Source: Heterocephalus glaber
Lineage: Eukaryota; Chordata; Mammalia; Rodentia; Bathyergidae
Assembly: GCF_000247695.1 (NCBI RefSeq)
Contig: NW_004624748.1
Coordinates: 9,503,252-9,567,251, forward strand
Reading direction: 5' to 3'
DNA length: 64,000 nt
A program made the translations under genes and the position numbers. The notes under the pieces were generated by a model. The model saw only the letters and a list, made by a program, of their open reading frames with translations. It searched no databases and was not told the origin of the DNA. This document shows, piece by piece, positions 39,801 to 55,100 of the stretch (the first letter of the stretch is position 1; each line of letters starts with the position of its first letter).

Positions 39801-42800
39801 AGAAATGTTTTAAGTGACATATAGTTTGTATTTCTTTTTTTTTTTTTTTTTTTGAGACAAGGTTTTGCTATATAGTTCCAGCTGGCCTTGAACTCACTAG
39901 GCAGCCCAGGCCGGCCTCAAACTCGCAGCAATCCTCTTGCCTCAGCCTCTCGAGTGAAGGGATTACAAACATGTGCTCATTTAATTATTTATCATATATT
40001 ACCAGACACTACTCAAACTGTTAAATATTACGTGAAAACAAGATTATAATGGACATTTCTAATAAGGACAATTCTATTATAAATAAAACTTAATAAAACT
40101 TTGGAGCAATTACAAAGTATTAATCTTAGATAAAGATTATGGACAATGGGGGCCAGGGATTTAGCTCAGTGGTTTTGTCGGCTGTTGCACAAGTGCGAGG
40201 ACCCAAGTTCAATCCCCAGTAACAAAAAAAAAAAAAAAGATTATGGACAATAAATGAACCAAAAATAAAGCTGTTGCTGAGATCAGTTAACTCACCCTTT
40301 TAAGTAACTGATTTGTGAGAGTCTGTAGTGTATTCACAGTGTATGTCTTCATGAGGTGCAATGCTTTAGAAAGACACTGTTTAAACTTCAGCAAGTATAC
40401 AGGATAATCTTTAAAATTAGGCTGTAAAACAAAGAGGAGAATTTACAAAGAAGAAACAAACACTGACAAAAAGCTAGATTTTAATAAAAACCAACGTGTC
40501 CTTTAGGTAAAGCGATATATGAAGTTCAAACATTCAAAAAAAAGTTTTATGTAGATTATGAGGTCCATGAAGACAAATACTATGACTGACTTCATCACAG
40601 CCAAATCCCCTATACCTGGCACAAAGTAGGAGCTCAACTGCTGCAGTTTTAAGTACTCCATGGACTGTGAAACTAATATGTAAAGTCCAACTAGAGAAAG
40701 GATAGAGAAATCCTTGGAGATACAATGATTAAGCCAAAAAGCTTAGCTGGGCACGGTGGCACGTGCCTGTAAGCCCAGCACTAGGGAAGCCGAGGCCAGA
40801 GGACCACCAAGTTCAAGCCTAGCCTAAGCAACTTAGTAACAGCATCTCTAAATAAAAACTAAAAAAGTGCTGGGAATGTAGCTTAGTGCAAACGGCCTGG
40901 GATCAATCATCAGTATCAAAGACAGAGAGACAGAGAGACAGAGAGAGAGAGAGAGAGAGAGGCAGAGAGAGAGAGAGAGAGAAAACCCCAAAGAGCTTGT
41001 CACCTTAGTTCCCCCAAGTAATATTTTCCATTTCCAAGGAATTATCTTGCACAACAGGCTATCAACAATTTAAAATATGATTCATCCTTTCAGGTAAAAT
41101 AAAGCTGAGTCAGCCAGGAGCAATTCTACTCCAGGGGCAGCCTCAAGAGCTAAAAGTACTGTATTTTTATACTACTACTGATAACAACAAAGAATTAACT
41201 AGTTTTTCTTCAACATGTTACAGATACATACAGTCATTCCTTAGGATCCATATAGAATTGGCTCTAGGACCCCCAAGAATATAAAAACCCATGGATGCAC
41301 AAGTTCCTTATATAAAATGGCATAGCGTTTTCCTATAATCTATATTCATCCTCTCATCTACTTTAATTCATCTCTAGATTACTTATAAAACCCAATTCAA
41401 TGCAAATGATATGTAAATAGTCGTCACACTATTGTTTAAGGAAAAATGACAAGGAAAAACATCTGTACATGGTCAGTACAGATGCAGTGCTTTTTCCTGA
41501 GTCTTTATGATTTGCAGGTTCACTGAATCCACAGATACAGAACCTATGGATACAGAGGGGTGACTATATTTTTCCTTTCAGAAGAAGTAATTATTGTAGC
41601 ACACAGGAAGTAATATAATAGAAATGTTAAGATTTCTTTGAAACATACACAAGTACCATTACTTACATGAGATGAAATATAGGTTATACAATCATCTAAC
41701 TTGGCCAGCATAGGTATAAATCCTTCACTATTTACAGACAAAGTAGGAGAATTCAATTTCTTCAAAAGGACAAAAACAATCAATTAATTGACAAAAACAA
41801 AATACAGGTACAAGTTTAAAATTATTAACTAGAATTAACATTTTCCTTTAAGATAAACTACAATGTACTAGATCTTTACAATATATTTTAAAAGTCATCA
41901 AAATGTCCTCAAATATGGTCCATGTGCAATAATAAGGAAGAAAACAAATAGAAAAGAATACTGATTTAAATCAGTTTATTCCTAGTAAGCTTTAATGGAG
42001 CTCTGCATGAATTAGCAAATATTTTTACTATACCACTGCACAATGTTATAATGAAATAATATATCACGTATCTAGATTTCCCACTTTCTAGTACTTCATA
42101 ACATATATAATATTTCCACTTTCAAACACTGGCAATTTTCTTATGGTTCAAGGATTAATTTGGCAGTCATATTACAAAAGTAAAATATTACTAGCCAATC
42201 ATTTTATAACCTGATATGCAAACGGCTTGGCAATAAACTAATTCCCATTACATTCCACGGTTTTACTTCTGTGCTATTAGCTTTATTTCTATGCCTTTAT
42301 TAAACTAATGATTTTAATAATTTAATAACATGATTTATATATAATTATGATTAATTTATAAATCAGAAAAAGAAATATAACTTTGGGGACTATTATTTAG
42401 GATACAAGTATACATTATAAGACTCTACATTTCTTCAAACTAAACATGAAAATTTCTTCAAAAAAATGTTCTCGCTAGCACAATCACAGCAAGATTTAAA
42501 ATTGAGCATTTCTTCCCACAATTTTCTTCACAGTTTGCAGATAATATAGAAGAGGCAACCAATCAAAAGATTTTAATAACAACCCAATTTAAAAAACATT
42601 ACATAAACTATATTTTTTAAAACTTTTAACTGGTAATATTATCTCCACTTGTTACAAACAGGAATATCTCTTACTATACAAACATTTGTAAGTTACAGTG
42701 TAACTCAAGCTAAAGTCTAAGTTTGAGGACTATACTGAGGAAATATAAAAATCACTGACTACAAAAAAAGCAAAAAGCACTTACTGTATTAATAGTTTCC

Positions 42801-45800
42801 AATTCATTAAAATAAGAAAGCTTTTGTTGAATATTTTCAGCCAGATCAACAAGTTCCGACTTGCATTTTTAAAAGAGAAAAATCAATTACTGTAAGAATA
42901 TAAGAATTAACACTCCAGTCTCAAGATTATTGTCAACAGATTTATATTAGACATGTAGATGTACAGATTTCCCAATAGTGAAATATTTCTGCAGTCATGA
43001 ATTAAAAGAGGTAATAATTAAATTTTATGATTTGTAAAATAATGATTGCCTTCAAAAACACATAAAATACATACAGAGAAAATTCTGAGACATAGTTTTC
43101 AATATTTTACCTCTAAATCACCAGTTTAAGTGTAACTTCAATCAGTTCATCTGCTTGTTTGTGAAATGTTAATAATAAAGAATGGGACCAGGTATTTAGT
43201 TCAGTGGTTCTGCGGCCCGCCTCCCAAGTGCAAGGTCCCAAGTTCGATCCCCAGTCCCCCCCCCCCACAAAAAAAAGAATGCCAGAGCAAGCTAATAGAT
43301 CCACTGATTCTAAAACTGTACTGAGACCTAACAGCTCACAACACAGGAAAGCTTGTGTTTACCCCTCTTCACATGAGCTCATTTGGAAAGCAGGCTGCCC
43401 TGCATATGTAGCACAAGGCCTCTTTCAGAGCAGTGTTCAACATATATTTACAGAGACTAAGGAATTAAAATTAAATTGCATACATCTATTTAAAATAAAA
43501 TATTAACTATAATCACTGACCCTCCCTCCTACTCCAAATTACCTGTTCTTTTAGGAGCTGTTCACAGGCTTCATGGAGGGTTCCTGTCTTATTAGACACA
43601 AAGAGATACTGGTTCTGCAATGATTCCAGATGCTGAAGAGCACTGTTTACATCATTCAAAATAGCATCACACTGCTCCTGAAACCCAGACAAGTAATCCC
43701 TCATCTGTCTAGAAAACAGAACCAAAAGGGGATTGGAAATAATATTTTCCCCCAATAAGCACAGTCAATTAGCAAGAAAGCCTCATTTTTCCCACAAGCT
43801 TGAATTTCGGGAGGAAAGTCTGACCTACTAGCAAAAGTGATTATACTCAGAAATATAGCAAAAGCTATATCATAAAATGTTCAAATACTTAAGAAGACAA
43901 CTCACTGATACTATAAGCAACAACAACAACAACAAAAAGTTAACTTTAACCTAGCTTTTCACTTGTAAGGTAATGGCTCAACTTCCAAAGAGTGGGATCC
44001 CAAGCCAATCCAAGGTTGGTCAGTCCTATCAGACCACTGCCACCTTTGAGAGATGGTGTGATGCTGTGGAGAATTCCAGATTGGGAACTGGAAGCCATGG
44101 GTCCAAGTCTCAGCTCTACCTAAGTCTGCATGATATTGAGCAAGTTATTAAATATTTATAGGCCTCAAGTTGCCCTTCTGTAAAACAGAAATAGTAATTA
44201 TCTTTGCTCACATAGCTGCTACAAGGATTAAATGGGATCTTTTATCAAAGAGCCTAACACACTGTCCAGCAATAACAGCTGTCAATGTCAGCTGAATATA
44301 AATACCAACCCACAATCCTGAAATGGCCAGAATCTGTACACTATCATGTCTCCACATGCTAACAGCATATAAAACCAGAACTACACAGTTAAACCCAATC
44401 AAGATGGCCATCCTTAATGTCTCTTGTGAATGTTTCTCCTTATATGGAAAGGCAACAAATACCTCTTAGAGTTCATGTAAAATTACTCAAACCCAGTGCT
44501 TTCCAGAGATATCTTTTTTTTCAATCACACAGCTTCTAAAATCAGTTATAATTCCCAAATCCTCTCTCTGGCTATTTTTAAACAAAATGTGCATGTCAGT
44601 GTCTTCTCTACACCTTTATTTGTTTAAAGACACAGAATATGAATTGTACGAGGTGACTGTGATCTAAAATTTACAGTATCAAACAAATATAAGAACCTGA
44701 CATACCTATATTTTGTTCCTTCATCCTGATCCATCTGAGTTTGGAGCTTTGCAAACCACGAAAAAAACTGGAAAAATAAAGAATATTATATTGTCAACTA
44801 AACTAAAAAAGATAAAATGAAATGTGAATACATGCTAAACTATAAGACAAAGGGGGAGACACTACCTCAGTCTTATTATTTAAGGCTTAGTCATAAATAA
44901 TTAGCTTTAAGCCAGGTGTTACGGTTTATATCTAGATGTCCTCCCAAAGCCTTATACGCTTATAGATGGGGCTCTTAGGAGGTGAGTGGATCATAGGTGA
45001 ATGATACTGATAAATGGATTACTCCACTGAGAAATGTATAGCTCAATGTGACGCTGGGAGGTGAGCCTGGTAGGAGGAGGTGGGTCACTGGGGGTGTGGC
45101 CTGGAAGGGTCTATCTCCCTCCCCTCTCCTTGATCTCACTCTCTGCTTACCACCACCACACCATGAGCTGTTTCTCCTGTGCCAAGCCACCCTGCCTTGG
45201 AACCACCTAATTATGAATGAAGCCTCTACAAACTGTGAGGCAAAATAAACCTTTTCTCCTTTAACTTGTGAGAATCAGGTACTATGTCTCAGTGATAAGA
45301 AAGTCACTAAGACACCAGAAGAAGATAATTATTATATATGCAATATTTACATGCTAAGAAAAGCAAAGGATATTAAAAAAACACTGGCCATTTCCAAAGT
45401 TCAGTAAGAGGAGTATTACAGACACAATTATAAAAAATAAACTTTTCTTCCTAATGCCCACTTACTAGTTTGCCAAATCTGAATAGTTAGCACAGGGCCT
45501 TAGGTAAATGTCAATATTATCTAGTAAAAAATCTGAGAATAAAAACTTGAAAACAAGATTATACAGTAGTTTAAGAATATGGGCTTTGGCATCACCTAAA
45601 CCATTAGTTTGAATCCTGGCCCTACTACCAATACTATGAAAAATATCTATTATTAAAAAAACAAATGGGGCTAGGCATGGTATCATCTCACTGTAATCCC
45701 AGTACTCCGGGAGGCTGAGGCAGGAGGATTCCAAGTTTGAGCCAAGCCCAGGCAACTCAGCAAAATCTTGTCTCAATTTTTTTTTTTTAATTTTAAAAGG

Positions 45801-48800
45801 GCAGAGATATAGCTTGGTGCAAAGCCCCTGGGTTCAATTCCAAGTATCGAGGAAAAAAAACCCACAAAAATCCATTTGGGGATCATCCTTAAACTGGGCA
45901 TAAAGAAAGTTTCTGAGGTGAAAGAAATGTTTTATATCTTAGTAGTAGTGGTAGTCATTCCAGTATACACACTTGTCAAAACGAACTCAGCTAACACTTA
46001 AAATGAGTATATCCTATTGTATGTAAGTTCATAATTCAATATATTAGATTTTTACAAACTTTTTAAAGAGATATAACTCAATATATTAAATTTTTTTAAC
46101 TTTTAATGAAAGATACAGGTGCAAATTTAATCCAGGTTTTGTTTTCAGTCCAAAGAAGTTCACAGACACGGTGCTTGATTACCTTCTAGAATTCTCAAGA
46201 GGAATTCAACGTCAAGGGTGCATAGACTTTCGTGTACCCTGCCTATCACTTACTGAGCATTTATTTTGTGTTCACCACACCCTGCATTTACATGTGTTCT
46301 CTTATTTAATTCTCATAAAAATCCTATGATAGGTGTATAATTATTGTCCTTGTTTCACAGATTAAAAAACTGCAGACCCAAGAAAGTAAGAAATCTAATC
46401 TGCCAGAGGTCACAAAGATGCTAAGTGATGGAGCTGCCTTTCAGAGGCAGGAAGTCTGAACCAAGAGCTGAGGCTCTCAAGCACTCTGCAGTATTGCACA
46501 TGCCATGAGTGCACCTCCTTTCCATTCACTTGGAAAATACCTCAGCTTTAATTCTTAACAGGATAGATAGCTCAGTGGCACCATGCCTGCCTGGCAAGTG
46601 CAAGGTCCTAAGTTTGATCCCTGGTACCAAGGGTTTAAAAAAAAAAAAAAGGATAGAAAAAACAAAGGAAGTGGCTAAATAAACTACTACACATTTAGGT
46701 TTATAATTAGCAATAAGCAAAAACCAAGTTTACATATGCTAAGTTACTGAGACATAACAAAGCTTCATCTAAAAATCATATTTAGTTTTTCTTTCTTAAA
46801 GGGGTTACCTAGCAACAAACAGAGAGGGGTGTGTGTATGTTTATATGTACGTATGTGTTTATATGTATGTACAATATGTGTCTGCTTGAGGGGACAGGTT
46901 AATATAGACACCTACTGAGGGAAATCAAAAGTACACAGAATATTAAAAACCTTAATAAATTTAATAATCTATCAACATCCAGAATTGGACTACCATACCT
47001 TTATCTATACCATCAATATAATTGAGTAACAGAGTCATTTAAAATACTTAATAGCTTCAACTATCACAAAATCAAGAATGTTCTAGAAAGATTTGATAAT
47101 CACTATGGTATCAAATGTTCACACCTTTTCATTAGAACCTTTTTTATTAGCCTATCCTGAGACATCTGCAGTAATCTAATATCCTTAGAAAAGATACTGC
47201 AATTCACCTGCTGTGCGGTCTCAATTCTTTCTTCTTCCATTCCTAAGGAAGTAAAACCCTTCAAGAGAATGTCTTCTGTAGATTCAGGCACTGTTGAAGT
47301 CAGGTCAATGGGCAGTGACTGGGAAGTTAAGCTACATGAGTCTTCAATTGGTAGCTTGAAAAAAGAAACCACAAAATATTTAAGCAACTTGAAAATTCTT
47401 TGAATTTAACTCAAGACTGGGTTTCCATCTCAATGGATTTGAAAAAGAAGTATTTCCATTAAATCATTTGAGATTAATAAATTCCATATAACACTGACAC
47501 TTTTAACGAGGCTCTATGTTAAATACTACTCTCAAAACATATAATACTAATGTCACATCATTAATAACATATGATTTTTGAGACGGCTTTCTAACAATGA
47601 TGGTGAATCCGTACGAAACCACACACATTTGTCTCACTTGTACCTCTGGTTGAACTACCACCAGAAAAAAGGAAAACCTGTGTGCTAAAAGTAGCTCATT
47701 CTCCTCAGGATCTAACAGAAAAGCTGACCAACCAACAGGATTAACAAATCACACCCCACATTTAATCAACAAACCACTTCTTCCTCCCATTTCCCATCCA
47801 TGCACATTTTTCACCTACATTCTTATTGACAAATTTTGAAATTCCATAAAATAGGAAGCATTTCAGAGTTTCCAATCAGTCTCAGAAAAGTCCAAAGGAC
47901 AAGGCTGCACTTTGCACCACTATACCTACAGTATTCTAGTGCTCCACTACTAAAGATAGTCCAGGTGTTCACTTAACTGCAGTCTATAAAGAAAAGCTGT
48001 TTTTAGACCTGAAAGAAAGGGGAAGTGGATGCTAGGGAAAGCAAAAGGGCCCATTGTTTAGGTTCAAGTCTAGCATTTAGTTCTTAGTTCAGGGCATTTA
48101 AGGTTTACCAACATAAGGCATAATCCAAGGCCTTGTGAAGCTGATTCTTATGTTTCTGAATATAAATGTTTCACTGAAGACAGTATTTTCTGTTCAAAGC
48201 TAAAATAAGCTCGATAGAAAATGTACCACCAATTTAGAAACATAATCCTTTAATATGAGATTTTTCAAGTATAGATTCAAATGGAGCTATTGTTACTGCA
48301 CAGTGAAGCACACTACAGTGCAACTGGTTTGAGTAGCTCTCTTATAAAGCTGTGAGACATTGGGCAAATTACTTAATATTTCTAGTCCTCAATTTCTTCT
48401 ATCTGACATAGATAGTCTCTGTACCATAAGACTATCATGAAGAGCAAAGAAGAAAACACAGATATGGGAAAACTGGCCTCTTGAAATACCAGTAAGCTGT
48501 AGACAGAAAGTGATCAGGAGGGTCCCTGAGCTGCTTCATCCTCACATATTAGTCTGATTTGAGTGCCAGGTGGGTGTTGGATGTGGGTAAATATGTTTAT
48601 TAGGGCACCACTTGTACTGTAATATAAACTCTTCCTGGATGGTAACATCATCCCCGAGTGTGTAAAAGGACTGTGGCCCAACAAGAATTAAGTTTCTCAA
48701 ACCTAGTGAGGATCTATCTCATGTCTAAAGTGTCACCAGCAACTGCATGCTGCCATTAGAAGCACAGGAGGACACAGGGAGCTGTGCTGAGATGCCACCC

Positions 48801-51800
48801 TAGGGTCACCAACAACAAGCTGTCTTCTCCAGAAGGGGCATAATTCACCAGAGACAAACTACATTAAAGCACTTAGTATAAGACCTGCCACGCGGTAAAT
48901 AATAAATATGAGGTATTGCTATTTGTAGTAGTAGTATTGTTTTTATTTATTCTTACTCATTAATAGCAACAAAGTACATTTATAAAACTAAAATCTATAT
49001 TCCTTGAGAACAAAAGTCACTAATCTATTTTTACAATATTGTATTAGCAATAAAATTTAGCTCTACATGCACAGGTCCTAACAAAATTCAATCAAATGAT
49101 TCTACCAGTACTGTTTACATATATCTAAACTAGGTGTAAAAAAATAAACAAATAAAATAAACTAGGTGTATCTAACCCATGGCCCACAAGCCACATGCAG
49201 CCCTGGACATTCAGTAAAACAGACCAAGATCATAAACTTTTGACAGTACAATGTGATTTTTAGCAGTATTTTTCATGACTATGCTGTGTGGTGCTCAAGC
49301 ACAGATCGTACTAGACTTGTATAAGACCTACCTTCCCAGAGGAAAATATCCCTCACTCCATAGACATACCTCATGCACATCATGGCTTTTTGACAGGATG
49401 TACATTTGTGAACCAGCTTCAACAACAAAGCAAACTAAGAGTAAAATTAGTTCAAAAATTTCTGGTGAGCACCTTGAGAACTCACTAAGAATTGCAACCA
49501 CTTCCATCAAACCAGTAATGATATATTAGTTTCACAAAAACGAGGTCAAATTTCCCACTAGTTTCATGTTTATGTTGTCTTGTTTCTTGTTATGATAAAA
49601 AAAATTAAAAATAAAGGAGGTTTGGCTATATATATTAACTATATTATACATTGCATAAGTGGCCCAAGATAATTTCTCTTCAGTCAGTGAAGCCCACGTA
49701 AGCCAAAAGGATGGACACCCATGATGTAAACAGACCAAGCTCAGCTTTGAAAAACACACAGGAAACACATGGAGACCAGGCTAAGATGAAGACAGTGTGA
49801 AGGACTATTGCTTTACTCTTAACAGTAAGAAAAAGCCAGCTAATCCACAAAATCACAGCTATTAAATCCCGGAGAGGTGAGGCTCCAGAATAATCACACA
49901 ACTTAAATCTTAGGGAAAGATGGGCATCTCCTGGAAGAACAGGCAACAAGCACTGGATAACTCCTAAAAGATCACAGGGGAAAAAAAGGACAACAAGCAC
50001 CACATAAGACAGGAAATTGAATTCAATCAAAACCTTTCCACAAACTGGAGGATCAGTTCAAAGACCCTGGAAGCCATGAACCAAAGGAGTTCACACCCAT
50101 TCACCTGGGCCCCTCCACAGACCTCCACTAGATGGTGCTGAGTGAGAACTGAACAAACTGGGACAGGCCTGGAAGAGAGGTGTGACTAATGCTATGAGGG
50201 GACACAGGGCACAAGGCCCATTTGAACCCTTCTCCCCAGTGGGACAAAGCTGAAGGCCACTAGAAAAGGGGGGGGACAACAAATTCTGTCAACCCCAGAG
50301 CACAGAAGGTCCACTATGGCCAAGGAGAGGGAAAGAAAACAATCATGAGCCTAGGGGCACAGGCAAGAAACATCCAAGGTTCAGAATGTTAGAGGTCTCT
50401 CACAGCAAGAGTAAGGATGGAATCACTGAGAAAGCACCCCCTCCAAGGCCCAAGGGAGAAAAGCCCTGCCTAAGGCTTTGGCTGGACCAGATGGCACAAA
50501 ACCCTGACCTATCACTAGCACCAGGAAGCTACTGCAGGGAAGGAACGAAAGCGCAGGGACAGACACCCTCTGAGACACAAGCACAGAGCACACCAAAAGC
50601 AGAGGATAGAGGAAGAACGTTTAGAACATTTAGAAAACCCTGCAGCAAAAGTTTATGCATGAAAAATCTGAAGCCAGTCATAAACAATGATAATCAGAGC
50701 AACAACAAATCTACAGCCAGCTCAATTTCTGACTAGACTGACTCAACTCCCACACTAACAGCTAACAAGAGAAATATCCCATATCAAACATTAACAATAT
50801 GCCTCTTCTCTACTCTCTCTCTACTGTTCGGGCACACAACATCCAGTTTTCAATTTAAAAGTTAAAGGTAAAAGAATGAAAAAGTAATTCACTGTCAAGA
50901 GATAAGATAATCAACAGAGCCAGGTTCAGATAACTTGAATACTGGAATATCAGAAAAGGAAATTAAAATGGGCTGAGGATTTAGCTCAGTGGTTCCACCT
51001 CCTGCCCCACAAGCACAAGGACCCAGTTCGATCCTCAGTACCAAAAAAAAAAAGAAAAGGAAATTAAAATAACTGGGAGTACTGTGTTAAAGGCTCTGGG
51101 ATAAGATTCAGATAAGATGGATGAATACATACAAAATTGCAGCAGAAAAATGAAAACCATGTTGAATGAAAATGCTAGGAAAAAAAACCATAGTAACAGA
51201 AGAAAAATACTTACATCAATACACTCAACACAGCTAAAGAAAGAATCATTAGGGCTGGGAATTTAGCTCAGTGGTTCCGCCGCCTGCCTCACAAGCAGAA
51301 GGACCTGAGTTCAATCCCCGGTACCAAAAAAAAAAAAAAAAGAATCACTGAACTTCATGTCAGGTCACTAAGTAAAACTTACCCAAATTGAAAGATAAAA
51401 AGAAAACAAATACAGCATCTAAAAACCATAGAGTGGTAATGAATTATCTGATAAACATATAACTGCCATTCCAAAAGGAAGAGAAAGCAACAGAGAGAAA
51501 AACGGGGTAGAAGAAATATTTGAAGAAATAACTTCAGAATTTTCTAAAAATAACAAAAGGTATTAACTACAGGTCTCAAAGAATCCAAGCAGTGCACACA
51601 CACCCTCTAAAAATTTCTGAAAACTTTTGAAGGGAGCCAGAGGTAGAAACGTGTTGCATACAGAGGAACAGCAGGCTTCTCAAGAAAAAATACACAATAG
51701 AATGACATCTTTAAAGTGCCAAAAGACAAAAAAAAAAAAAAAATAAGCCAATGTATTAGCACACACTTGTAATCCCAGCCCTCAGGAGGCTGAGGTAGAA

Positions 51801-52068
51801 AGATCACTGCAAGTTCAAAGACAGCGTGGGCTACATAGTGAGTTCAGGGCCAGCCTGAACTACATGCCAAGCCCCTGTCTCAAAAATAAAGTGCCAAAAG
51901 AAAAAAGTCAACCCAGGATCCCATATCAGTGAAAACGTCTTTTTTTAATATAGCAGAAATAAGGACTAGGTAAGCAAAAGCTGAGAAAATTTATTACCAG
52001 CAATCCTAAAAGAAATGTTAAAGAGAGTTCTTAAGGAAGATGGAATATAATACCCCCTGGATCTACTG

Positions 52069-52123
<55 letters not shown>

Positions 52124-55100
52124 AATGGTTAAATTGAAGGTAACTAAGACAGGCTTTTTAATCATCAGAAAGAAATGTTGAAAGCAAAACTAGTGGAGAT
52201 GTATTATGGGTTTACAACATACTATATAAAATAAAATATCTGGCAACAATAGCACTAAAGAGAGAAAGGAGGAAATGGATGCATAAGGGTCTCATACTAC
52301 ATGTAAGGCAACATAATATCTAAAGGCAGACTGTGGCTAATTAAAGAAGTATACTGCAAACCCCTCAGGACAGTCACTACAACACTGACCTATATCCACC
52401 TTGAATTTAATCTCTTTTGAGAAAAGATTTTAAATCTATCTTTAAAAGGAACATAGATCAATGTCAAAAATCTGTGTTGAGTGCACTGATGTAGGATATG
52501 ATACTAAATACCATACTTCTGCCAAATTTTATCTCTAAGGGACCTCTTTACAGTGTTTCTTGCATTGGCAGGTGAATCTACAATTGTTTCCATTTTTCAA
52601 TTTAAAAAATGATGGATTAATTATGTTCCATCAGAGTTCATAAGGCCTTATACCACATGATTCTGGAACTATACCTCATAAATCATCACAAATTCCAGAT
52701 AAAAAGTAAAATTATTCTTGTTTCAGAATCAGTTGTAATATACAAAGCAGTCCTTTTAAATGTATTTGAGAAAGTAATATATTCTCCTAGGACAAAATTC
52801 AAAGAATATTCAGCAAAAAGTTCCCTTTCTCTGGACTCATTCCCCACCCACTCACTTCCCACCTCAAAGGCAGCCATCAAAGCTAGTTTGCTATGTATCT
52901 TTGCTTTAAAAAAAGCACACCTTTTAAAAACCCAAATAATGGTAAACTATACACATCTTCCTTTTTTCATTTAATATGCAGCATTTTCAATTGTCTCTTC
53001 AATAATATATAAAGAAAAGACAGAATTTATTCTAAATTCATAGGTGTCATTAAACCATAATGGGCTCATAATTTTAAAGTGCAAAAGTATAGGGCCAGGG
53101 ATTTAGTTCAATGGCATCAAGTCTGCCTCATAAGCACAAGGTCCTGAGTTCGAACCCTGGTACAGGGGTGGGGATAAAAAGAGTCCAAGAGTATAGAGTA
53201 TTTAAGTGAAAAGTAAGTCTCCAATCTGCTGTGCCTTTCTTTTTTTCTGGGACAATACAATTGTTTGTAATTTAAAAAGTCTTTCTAAGAAATTTGAGAG
53301 TAGAATGAAGAACTTTAAAATGAAGACCTTCAAACATAAAAAGAACCAAACAGATCATTTCCAATTTTTATCAATCTTTCTTCTATAAACATTATTCAAA
53401 ATACATGAACATAATTTTTCATTGCAAGAGTTAAAATGAAAAGCAGCATTCTCCCCACCCCTACTTTTAACTACTTTCAGTATTTTTTTTTTTTTGTACC
53501 GGGATCAAACTCTGGTCCTTGCGCTTGGGAGGCAGGCAGCAGAACCACTGAGCTAAATCCCTAGCCCTACTTTCAGTATTTTTGATAGTTGTTCCATAAC
53601 TCTAAAAAGCAGATTTACAGTTTTGGATTTGAATTCATCAATTTTAGATCCTATTTATTGACTCCTCACTATATAAGAAAATTAGTACCTCTATATTTTC
53701 TTCCATACTTACTTTCAAATTTTGTCAATATCATCTCCTTTTTACAGTCAAAATTTTATATTTAGGGCCAGGGATTTAGCTCAGTGGTTCCAGCACCTGC
53801 CTCACAAGCGCAAGGTCCCAAGTTCGATCCCCAGTACCATAAAAAAATGTATATTTATATTTTGTTCTATGATTAAGTCTTCAGACTGATGTTTAGAATA
53901 CTACATGGTTCTTGCCTACTGTACATTTGCCTGAATTGCAGGTTCATTGATACCATCTCTGGTTGTGGTGTGCCACACATTTATTACTGCCATTTCGGAG
54001 GGATCCAGGGGACCCACGTGTGTGTACTCAATCTATTATCCTGAACCAAAAAATGTTTATCATCTAATTGACTTGAGAAAGTAAAACTGCAAAAATTCAA
54101 GTAACTTGAGAAACTGCCATGGATAAAGACAGTCTTTATCTAGATGTGCGTAAACATGATATTTGAATTTATCAAAGTGCATTCTACCTGATTACTTCAA
54201 GCACAAATATTAACCATTTTTCAGTCATAAGGACTTTTACCAGAAGCAGGAGGCAGGTCCCTGTTCCCTTATTCTAATACAGAACTGTTTTCTCTTAAAA
54301 CAAGCATGAGAAAAACCGTAACACAACTACTTCAAAAAAAAAATGTTGAAAGTAGTTAAACAATTAGTTTTTAACAGAGTAAAAGAAGAAAACGCCTGCA
54401 TTTGGTACATATGTCTAAATCTTCTTTTCTCAAAATAGCTGGAATACAGTGACAACTCAAGGAGTCTGGTGTGTCACAAACTTGCCTATTCGGACTTCTC
54501 CCTCAGTTGCAAGGAGATGATTCAGAGGCTCCAGCTCACTCACATACTCCTGGCTTCCAGATGGAACAGACAGATACTACCTGAGAAGAGCACAGATCCT
54601 GGCTGGCAATGATAAAGAGCTCCTGGATAGCCTATACAAATGGGAGACATTATATTAAATAATAACTACAACAGACTACCAAGCTTTCCCTGACCAGCTT
54701 GACAGGGCCAGGGAAAAACGAGCATACACCTTCCTCTCCCAACTTTACTTCTTGAAGAATTCTGAGTTAGAAAAAATCATTTTTAGAAACGATCTGACCA
54801 ATTCAATCCCTAAATGAAAACTAGTATTACTTTCTCTGTTTGGAGCAAATCATGGAATTGCAGAACCTTCCTCAAGGAATCTAGTCTCTTCTTTCTTTGA
54901 TCTGAGTGACATCTAAACCCCTCTGGATCACAGGATTCTACTCTATTCTTTTAAGTCAATCATTTGAAAGAAATTATATTAATAATGTCATACTAGCAAG
55001 TAGCTTGTCATGTGTACTTTACATACATGACTGCATCAAATTCTCACAACTCCTCATAAGTCCCATTTTTTATAAGGAAGAAAACAAAGGCTTAGCAGAG

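Larger units (their letters stand above)
50040..52400 (+). repeat. Ancient L1 5' region, broken by three SINEs and a CA repeat
   Basis: Blocks such as AATAGAATGACATCTTTAAA, GTCAACCCAGGATCCCATAT, AGCAAAAGCTGAGAAAATTT, AGAAATGTTAAAGAGAGTTC and GCATAAGGGTCTCATACTAC follow the 5' region of old L1 families. The left limit is uncertain. It is non-coding now. Confidence 0.55.

Noticed and set aside
40848..41054. Open frame with an [12 protein letters not shown] stretch
   Set aside because: It is only the translation of the GA microsatellite at the tail of a B1-dID.
50386..50736. 116-codon plus-strand frame in intron 1
   Set aside because: It falls inside the L1-derived region, shows no domain, and has no matching splice context; most likely a remnant or chance frame.
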